NCBI GenBank assembly: GCA_025920305.1 | Contig: JAPDMB010000020.1 | Span: forward strand, 1 to 9,372 | From: Candidatus Parvarchaeota archaeon | GTDB taxonomy: Archaea; Nanobdellota; Nanobdellia; Parvarchaeales; Parvarchaeaceae | Length of the DNA stretch: 9,372 nucleotides | Reading direction: 5' to 3' | In this document: positions 4,559-9,372 of the stretch, one piece after another | Layout: each line of letters starts with the position of its first letter | Numbering within the stretch: the first letter of the stretch is position 1 | The notes under the pieces: generated by a model | Told to the model about the DNA's origin: nothing | Database searches by the model: none | What the model saw: the letters and a program-made list of their open reading frames with translations, nothing else | Position numbers and translations under genes: made by a program

Positions 4559-5403
4559 GCTATACGCTGATAGACAAGAATATCGTAAGGAGGATATACG
4601 GCCACAGGGACAGCTGGTCGCATAAAGGCGACTTTGGCAAGCTTTTGATAGTAGGAGGCAGCGAGGAGTATACAGGCTCGCCTGCATTGGTAGCGCTGTC
4701 GGCGCTTAGGTCCGGCTGCGATTTCGCCAAAATATTCGCGCCGGTCAGATCAGCGGACGCCTGTTCGAATTTCTCGCCTGAGATAATAGCCATACCTTAT
4801 AACCGGCAATACTTTGATCAGGATGCGATAACCGACATAGAGAAGCTGAGTGAATGGGCGGATGCCGTGGAGATAGGCAACGGAATGGGCAGAGATAGAC
4901 AGCAGGGAGAACTCGTAAAGCTTGTGCAGAAACGCATAAAGAAGAAGCTGATCATAGATGCGGACGGTTTAAAGGTGCTTGATAGGAATCTGCTCAATTT
5001 TGACACCCTTCTGACTCCGAACAGCTATGAATTCAGCGTCCTGTTCGATAGGAAACTCAGCAATGATCTAAATGAGAGGGTCAAAGCTGTCAAAGAGAAG
5101 GCGGACGAGTTCAAAACAGTAATACTATTGAAAGGGCATGTAGATGTGATCTCAGACGGAGAGGCGGTATTCATAAACAAGACCAACAGCTCGTACATGA
5201 CAAAGGCCGGCACGGGGGACACGCTGGCAGGGATAGCTTCAGGCCTGATAGCCCAGGGAAACAATGTGCTTGATTCGGCCTGCGCCGCAGCTTACATAAA
5301 CGGATACACCGGAAGGCTCGTTGCAAAGGCAAAGAAAGAGGCGCTGTCGCCGGTCGATATAATAAACAACATCTACCTTACAATAACAAGGTTCAAATAC
5401 TGA
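4555..5403 (+). CDS. nnrD: ADP-dependent NAD(P)H-hydrate dehydratase, stand-alone (YjeF C-terminal domain)
   Basis: The 282-residue protein is a ribokinase-fold enzyme that uses ADP to convert damaged NADH or NADPH hydrates (the S form) back to the intact cofactor. Visible motifs are HKGDFGKLLIVGGS (23-36), GNGMG (108-112), IIDADGL (133-139), LTPNSYEF (153-160), LLKGHVDVI (191-199) and the anion-hole and catalytic signature AGTGDTLAG (218-226), with Asp222 as the catalytic residue. The N-terminal epimerase domain (NnrE) that is often fused in archaeal homologues is absent, so a separate epimerase or spontaneous epimerisation would be needed. The ATG overlaps the TGA of the reductase gene, linking a NADPH-using enzyme to NADPH repair. 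The 3' end overlaps the glycyl-tRNA synthetase gene by 11 bp. Confidence 0.93.
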   Translation: MSYTLIDKNIVRRIYGHRDSWSHKGDFGKLLIVGGSEEYTGSPALVALSALRSGCDFAKIFAPVRSADACSNFSPEIIAIPYNRQYFDQDAITDIEKLSEWADAVEIGNGMGRDRQQGELVKLVQKRIKKKLIIDADGLKVLDRNLLNFDTLLTPNSYEFSVLFDRKLSNDLNERVKAVKEKADEFKTVILLKGHVDVISDGEAVFINKTNSSYMTKAGTGDTLAGIASGLIAQGNNVLDSACAAAYINGYTGRLVAKAKKEALSPVDIINNIYLTITRFKY

Positions 5404-6850
5404 ATTTCTTCGACAGGGAATCGAAGTCAGACCTGCTGGATTCGGATATGACCTTGTCAACATCGGAAATCTTCACTCTAAACTGCTTCATGGTGTCACG
5501 GTCCCTCACAGTCACGGTAGAATCATCCAAAGTCTGATAATCTACGGTGAACGCCAGCGGCACGCCTATCTCATCGCTCTTCCTGTATCTTTTGCCTATG
5601 CTCCCTCCGTCAAGATAGTATATACTGTCCGAATAAGACGATGAGCTCACTATATCCCTTGCCTTGTCTTCCAGCTCCTTCCTGGACAGCAGCGGAAAGA
5701 CAGCCGAGACGAATGGGGACATCTGCGGCTTCAGCTTGAACCAGCTCCTCTCCTCGTCGCTCATGAGACTGTTATAAAGAAGCATGTAGATCAGCCTGTC
5801 CGTACCGATAGAGATCTCGAAAATGCTCGGTATCACACCATCCACCTCTGATACGTCTGCTCCAGCTTCCTTGTAGGAGGAGAGATCATAGTTACCCCTG
5901 TAATTGCATGAGGCGATCTCGACCCAGCCGTCGCCCCTCTTTATCTCTATGTCAAAGCTCTCTTTCGAGTAGAAAGCCTTCTCGCTGTGGAGTTTGCGCA
6001 GCCTTATGACGTCCTCGCCGAACCCGATCGATAGAAGGAAGCCGTAGATCTTGGACAAAGCGAATGCCGTGACCCTGTTCTCTATTATCTTCACTTCGAA
6101 CGCCTTGTCAGCGCTCATTTTCACGCTGTTGTTTTCATCCATGATGTTCAACATCGTATGTTTATCCGGTTCGAAGCTGGACTCATCTGTGAAGAATATC
6201 TCTATATCGCTCTGGAGGAATTCCCTCTGTCTCAGCAGCGATTCCCTTGCGGATATTTCGTTTCTGAAGGCTCTGCCTGTCTGGGATATTATAAGCGGCA
6301 GCTTCTTTCCGTTAGACTCGAACACCCTCTTAAAATCCAGGAATATGGACTGGCACGCTTCCGGCCTAAGATAGGCGTTCGCCGCCCTGCTGTCCCCTAC
6401 TGACACTGGGAACATGAGATAGAAATGCTCTATATTCTCCAAAGGTGCACCGCATCTCTGGCATCTCATATCGTTGTCCTTCAGGAGCTTCTTGTATTCC
6501 TCATCTGAGAGCCCTTCCAAGCTTCCAGATACGCCTGAAGCCTCAAGCAGCTTATCGACCCTATATATGGAGTTGCATCTGCTGCATCTGGCTATCACGT
6601 CGAAGAACTTGGCTTCGTGCCCGGATGCCTTGAGCACCTGTTTTGGAAGCACGCTTGCGCCTGATATCTCAAACGCGCCAATCGACTTCAAGAACCTTCT
6701 GAAGAGAGCCTGAAAGCTGTTCAATATAGACAATCCAATCGGACCATAGTCCCAAAATCCACCCATACTGTTGGGGAATATCTCAGCTGAAGGGAAGAAT
6801 ATCCCCCTGTTCAATGATATGGACAACAGCTTAGCATCTATGTCTGCCAT
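5393..6850 (-). CDS. glyS: Glycyl-tRNA synthetase (class II, alpha2 type)
   Basis: The 485-residue enzyme charges tRNA-Gly with glycine in the cytoplasm. The N-terminal RGIFFPSAEIF...GGFWDYGPIG block (15-39) is typical of the archaeal/eukaryotic alpha2 type. A zinc ribbon inserted in the catalytic core has Cys89, Cys92, Cys130 and Cys133. Substrate-binding AYLRPEACQSIFLDFKR is at 159-175, motif 2 is GRAFRNEIS (192-200) with RQREFLQSDIEIFF (207-220), and motif 3 is EISIGTDRLIYMLL (345-358). The C-terminal anticodon-binding domain includes GGSIGKRYRKSDEIGVP (415-431) and TVRDRDTMKQF (447-457). It is shorter than many archaeal homologues (about 550-590). The ATG at 6850 is favoured over a TTG at 6859 because a TATA box lies about 26 bp upstream. 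Confidence 0.95.
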   Translation of the reverse strand: MADIDAKLLSISLNRGIFFPSAEIFPNSMGGFWDYGPIGLSILNSFQALFRRFLKSIGAFEISGASVLPKQVLKASGHEAKFFDVIARCSRCNSIYRVDKLLEASGVSGSLEGLSDEEYKKLLKDNDMRCQRCGAPLENIEHFYLMFPVSVGDSRAANAYLRPEACQSIFLDFKRVFESNGKKLPLIISQTGRAFRNEISARESLLRQREFLQSDIEIFFTDESSFEPDKHTMLNIMDENNSVKMSADKAFEVKIIENRVTAFALSKIYGFLLSIGFGEDVIRLRKLHSEKAFYSKESFDIEIKRGDGWVEIASCNYRGNYDLSSYKEAGADVSEVDGVIPSIFEISIGTDRLIYMLLYNSLMSDEERSWFKLKPQMSPFVSAVFPLLSRKELEDKARDIVSSSSYSDSIYYLDGGSIGKRYRKSDEIGVPLAFTVDYQTLDDSTVTVRDRDTMKQFRVKISDVDKVISESSRSDFDSLSKKFSI

Positions 6851-6866
6851 CTGAAACAATATGAGA

Positions 6867-6879
6867 TTTATATATAAAA
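6867..6879 (-). promoter_or_regulatory. TATA-like box of the glycyl-tRNA synthetase gene
   Basis: On the minus strand the box reads ttttatatataaa. It is centred about 23-26 bp upstream of the ATG at 6850, so the transcript would be leaderless. It begins immediately after the stop codon of the S16 protease gene (6881-6883), giving the synthetase its own promoter despite the tight spacing. Confidence 0.6.
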
Positions 6880-6880
6880 A

Positions 6881-8746
6881 CTATCTTCTACGTCCTCTGT
6901 CGGTTGGTTTTCTCCCGAATTTCTTCAAAAGAAGGCGGAGTTTGTACTCATACAGTACGCCGCCCGCAAGCACGCCTACAGCCAATCCTAATACGAAGAG
7001 GAGCGTACTCTCTACGCTTGATGTAGGTATTGGAGGGCTGATCGGGGAGTATACTACGCTGACTGGGATAGAGGAGACATTCGACAGGCTCGCTTCGAAG
7101 CTGGCATACACCCTCGCAAAGGAGTAGTACTGGATCAGGTAATACTCGCTGCCGGTCTGATTGGAGTTTGCAAAGCTTTGGGCGTATTGGTAATAGCTTA
7201 TCCCAAGGAATGGGGTGACGCCGCGATTCTCCGCGGTATCTATGGAATACAGCGCTGAATACGCCAGCTGGCCTTCGACCGAAGGGAAGGACGTGTTAGT
7301 TATGCTGTTCTCCTCTATCATCAGCTGGGCGGTAGCCAGCGCCTCAAGCGAATCGAATATCGATGGGATGTACTGACCCTCATTGTAATAGTTGTTCGCC
7401 TTTGTGAAGTAGCTCTGCATCAGGCTTGTCTCAGACGGGTCATTTATGCCTAACAGCCCGGTGTACTGGATGTATGAGCTCGCCTTATACAGATAGCTTT
7501 GACTTATATTCTGGAACGCATCCTGGGAAAAATTCGAGCTGCCGACGGGAAGTATCGATTCCCAGTAAATAGAGGATATCTTCTTCACCACGGCCAGAGA
7601 ATACTGATATATGGCATCAGGCATGTCGCCCTCCGCAAGATAATTAGATGACTGGTTCAGAGCGTATGAAGCCTGGGCAAGCCTGTCAATGGCTATCAGC
7701 TTTAGATCCTCCGTAGAGGAATTTGTAACGTGATCATTTGCTATATAATTATATGTTGCGGCTATCGAATTGGTCTGATTGTCTATGAGCGCCTGCATGT
7801 ATGCGGTCTGATTTGAAGCGTTCTGCAGAGAGTCAAGCGTCTTTGCCTCCTCCAGGTAGACGGACGCCTCAACTGCAAGCGAAGCAGCGACATAATAACT
7901 TCCAGACTTTGCATCGCTTACCTCGCTGGAGTACGTAGAATTATATAAGCTTAGTATAGACTGGATGGTAGAATTGCCTGCGTTCAGCCCTTCTATTGAG
8001 GAATAAAGCGAATCCTGGTAGGTTTTGAATAGATTGTAGGTGTCCTTCATCAGATTATTATAGAGAGGGGTATAGATGCTTCGATTGAGGGCCACTGAGA
8101 TATTGTAACCCGTGAAATACTGAAAGGCCTGGCTTATTGAGCTTATCGGAATGAGCGTCATGCCGTGCGCTTCATCGTACGCAGCTGCGCTTTGACTTAC
8201 ATTATTTGACGAAGGGTACATGAAGATCTTTATGCCCATGTTCGCTGCCGCTTCGCTCTTGGCAGACACGTCCCCCACTATGCCTATGCTTCCATCAGGG
8301 TTCGCTGTACCTGTCATCGCCACTGTTTTTGACAGATGTTTGCCTGTCAATACTGACATGGCTGCCACGGCGAACGCTCCGCCCGCACTAGGCCCTCCAA
8401 CCTCAGGGGAATTGGAAGTTATGAAATAATAGAAATTATAACGCCCGCAGTTCAGATTCAAAAATTCACATGCCACATCCGTGGAGATTACGGCCTGCGC
8501 CTGCGTGTCAACCTGTGTAAGAGGCGTGGATCCTAAGAACACCTGTCCGGTGCCGTTTGTGACCGTGACGTTGAGCACGGCTGGGACGCCGAGTACGCTG
8601 CCATTGGGCAGCTGTTCGACTCCAAATATATACAGGCTTGCGCTGCCGATGACATTCTCGGTTTCTCCATGCGCCAGCTGCACGCTCATGGCTGTTATTA
8701 TGAATAAACTGACAACCATGATCAAAAGCTTATACCGCAATGCCAT
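6881..8746 (-). CDS. Secreted, membrane-anchored Lon-like S16 peptidase without AAA+ domain
   Basis: The 621-residue protein has a signal peptide (1-27: basic RYK, hydrophobic core, AHG) followed by a Lon protease domain at about 30-210. The catalytic Ser120 lies in EVGGPSAGGAFA and Lys163 in DGSIGIVGDVSAKSEAA; their spacing of 43 residues equals that of the Ser-Lys dyad in Lon. Cys93 and Cys100 could form a disulfide outside the cell. Residues 230-555 form a helical, Tyr/Ser/Asn-rich region with degenerate TPR-like pairs and no known enzyme motif. The predicted outer part holds about 18 N-x-S/T sequons. A single helix near 578-599 and a basic tail (KLRLLLKKFGRKPTDRGRRR) anchor it with the tail inside. 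The AAA+ unfoldase of Lon is missing, so proteolysis would be ATP-independent. The 94-aa gene ends 21 bp upstream, indicating an operon. Confidence 0.9.
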   Translation of the reverse strand: MALRYKLLIMVVSLFIITAMSVQLAHGETENVIGSASLYIFGVEQLPNGSVLGVPAVLNVTVTNGTGQVFLGSTPLTQVDTQAQAVISTDVACEFLNLNCGRYNFYYFITSNSPEVGGPSAGGAFAVAAMSVLTGKHLSKTVAMTGTANPDGSIGIVGDVSAKSEAAANMGIKIFMYPSSNNVSQSAAAYDEAHGMTLIPISSISQAFQYFTGYNISVALNRSIYTPLYNNLMKDTYNLFKTYQDSLYSSIEGLNAGNSTIQSILSLYNSTYSSEVSDAKSGSYYVAASLAVEASVYLEEAKTLDSLQNASNQTAYMQALIDNQTNSIAATYNYIANDHVTNSSTEDLKLIAIDRLAQASYALNQSSNYLAEGDMPDAIYQYSLAVVKKISSIYWESILPVGSSNFSQDAFQNISQSYLYKASSYIQYTGLLGINDPSETSLMQSYFTKANNYYNEGQYIPSIFDSLEALATAQLMIEENSITNTSFPSVEGQLAYSALYSIDTAENRGVTPFLGISYYQYAQSFANSNQTGSEYYLIQYYSFARVYASFEASLSNVSSIPVSVVYSPISPPIPTSSVESTLLFVLGLAVGVLAGGVLYEYKLRLLLKKFGRKPTDRGRRR

Positions 8747-8767
8747 AACCGAAATCTAAAATGAAGC

Positions 8768-9052
8768 TTACTCCTTTGAGCTGCCTTCGCTGAAACTACT
8801 TGATTCTAGCTTTTTCTTGAACTCTGTCAGGGCGTCTATCAGAAGGGGCAGCTCGTCGAAATTTATCGAAAGACTCGTCTTTATCCTCTCCTGTTTGCTA
8901 TTGCCCTGAACCAGCGTATACCCCTTCTTTATGCTTATGAAAGTTATCTCCCTTTCCCCTTCCTTGCCCTTGGTAAGATTTATCTTTATGAAGTTGTTAG
9001 AACCTTCTCTGACGATCTTTTCAGACGGCTCTTCAACGTCTTTGAATTCCAT
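8768..9052 (-). CDS. Conserved-looking small protein of unknown function
   Basis: I do not recognise this 94-residue protein. Residues 20-65 alternate hydrophobic and charged residues as in a small beta-sheet (NFIKINLTKG, REITFISIKKGYTLVQG, RIKTSLSINF). A helix follows at about 66-83 (DELPLLIDALTEFKKKLES), then a Ser/Glu-rich tail. Sheet-then-helix topology with basic strands recalls PC4-like single-strand nucleic-acid-binding proteins, but I see no diagnostic motif, so this is only a suggestion. There is no signal peptide, so it acts in the cytoplasm. It is the first gene of a probable two-gene operon with the S16 protease. The ATG at 9052 is chosen because a TATA box lies about 25 bp upstream; a GTG at 9106 would start upstream of that promoter. 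Confidence 0.75.
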   Translation of the reverse strand: MEFKDVEEPSEKIVREGSNNFIKINLTKGKEGEREITFISIKKGYTLVQGNSKQERIKTSLSINFDELPLLIDALTEFKKKLESSSFSEGSSKE

Positions 9053-9070
9053 ACGATAACTATGAAATTT

Positions 9071-9088
9071 GTATTTAAATTCTTTTCG
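9071..9088 (-). promoter_or_regulatory. BRE and TATA-like box of the unknown-S16 protease operon
   Basis: On the minus strand a purine-rich BRE-like element (cgaaaag, 9088-9082) precedes the box aatttaaatac. The box is centred about 25 bp from the ATG at 9052, giving a leaderless start. Confidence 0.55.
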
Positions 9089-9148
9089 AGGCTTGGATGA
9101 AATCACTCATATCGGGATACCTGCGCTTGAGGCTAAGCGAACTCAACC

Positions 9149-9157
9149 TTTTTAAGC
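9149..9157 (+). promoter_or_regulatory. TATA-like box of the gene at the right edge
   Basis: The sequence tttttaagc is centred about 26 bp before the ATG at 9179. The spacing matches that of the other leaderless genes in the window. Confidence 0.4.
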
Positions 9158-9178
9158 TTTGATTTTCATATCATATTT

Positions 9179-9372
9179 ATGGACAAACAGCTGACTCTGG
9201 AGGAGGCTTTATCAAGGGTGGCTTACGATTACAAACCGAAGACTAGGACGGCCAGTAGATACAAGCTGCCTACTTACATAAAGGGCTTCAGCTTTGACCT
9301 TGAATATCAGAGCCTGGTAACTCCGCGCGAGGAGATGTTCGATTTCCATTCTTACCATATTAAAGACAACGG
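9179..9372 (+). CDS. Unrecognised protein, N-terminal part (runs off the right edge)
   Basis: The frame opens at the ATG and stays open for 64 codons to the window edge. The visible protein begins MDKQLTLEEALSRVAYDYKP, a probable helix. It continues through basic, Tyr-rich sequence (KTRTASRYKLPTYIKGFSF) to an acidic segment (TPREEMFDFHSYHIKDNG). There is no signal peptide and no membrane segment, and I see no known motif. Support for a gene comes from the promoter at the expected distance, a start of the ATGG type seen at the other leaderless genes here, and codon use like its neighbours (AGG, AGA, ATA). It diverges from the operon that holds the S16 protease. Confidence 0.6.
   Translation, partial: MDKQLTLEEALSRVAYDYKPKTRTASRYKLPTYIKGFSFDLEYQSLVTPREEMFDFHSYHIKDN

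Noticed and set aside
6851..6859. TTG start at 6859 for glycyl-tRNA synthetase
   Set aside because: ATG at 6850 lies at the expected distance from the TATA box; the TTG would be too close to it.
8220..8759. Plus-strand open frames opposite the S16 protease gene
   Set aside because: They are antisense to the protease and signal-peptide coding region, show no motif, and have no promoter at the expected distance.
9053..9106. GTG start at 9106 for the 94-residue protein
   Set aside because: It lies upstream of the BRE/TATA elements at 9071-9088, so it would not be on the transcript.
1..9372. CRISPR arrays, insertion sequences, integrases, long direct repeats
   Set aside because: I looked for spaced repeats, terminal inverted repeats and transposase motifs and saw none. 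The only simple repeat is the A/T tract at 1541-1570.

Overview
The window reads as a piece of an archaeal chromosome. Core-promoter-like AT boxes lie about 26 bp upstream of start codons, which indicates leaderless mRNAs. The tRNA gene carries no CCA end. The gene set includes a TFS-type transcript-cleavage factor, an alpha2-type glycyl-tRNA synthetase with a zinc ribbon, and a secreted, anchored Lon-like S16 protease. Arginine is mostly AGG/AGA and isoleucine often ATA. Together with the compact spacing and the reduced TFS, this suggests a small-genome DPANN archaeon of the Micrarchaeota (ARMAN) kind. A Thermoplasmatota relative is the main alternative. The lineage is an inference; the domain Archaea is well supported.

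Layout. At the left edge, an ABC-transporter ATPase (minus, cut by the window) diverges from a 2-Cys peroxiredoxin (plus), which is followed in the same direction by an MBL-fold hydrolase. An AT-rich segment (1541-1675) ends the hydrolase gene and may also hold a tiny minus-strand transcription unit. A two-helix membrane protein (minus) and tRNA-Ala(GGC) (plus) then diverge from a palindromic TATA box. A multi-pass membrane protein (minus) converges on the tRNA with a 3-bp gap. It diverges from a plus-strand run: a one-ribbon TFS homologue, then a type 2 ferredoxin-NADP reductase translationally coupled to an ADP-dependent NAD(P)H-hydrate dehydratase. The dehydratase gene overlaps the 3' end of the glycyl-tRNA synthetase gene (minus) by 11 bp. 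Upstream of that, also on the minus strand, a 94-residue unknown and the S16 protease form a probable operon. At the right edge an unrecognised gene (plus) begins and is cut by the window.

How the genes work together. The left and centre hold redox and metabolite-repair functions: peroxide removal, a flavin oxidoreductase that uses NADPH, and repair of damaged NAD(P)H. The rest is information processing (tRNA-Ala, GlyRS, TFS) and cell-surface proteins (S16 protease, multi-pass protein, ABC ATPase). No mobile element, CRISPR array or integrase was seen, and no gene-free stretch exceeds 300 bases. The most unusual items are the TFS homologue lacking its N-terminal zinc ribbon, the possible 10-codon leaderless unit, the secreted S16 protease with its 94-aa partner, and the reductase/repair gene pair.
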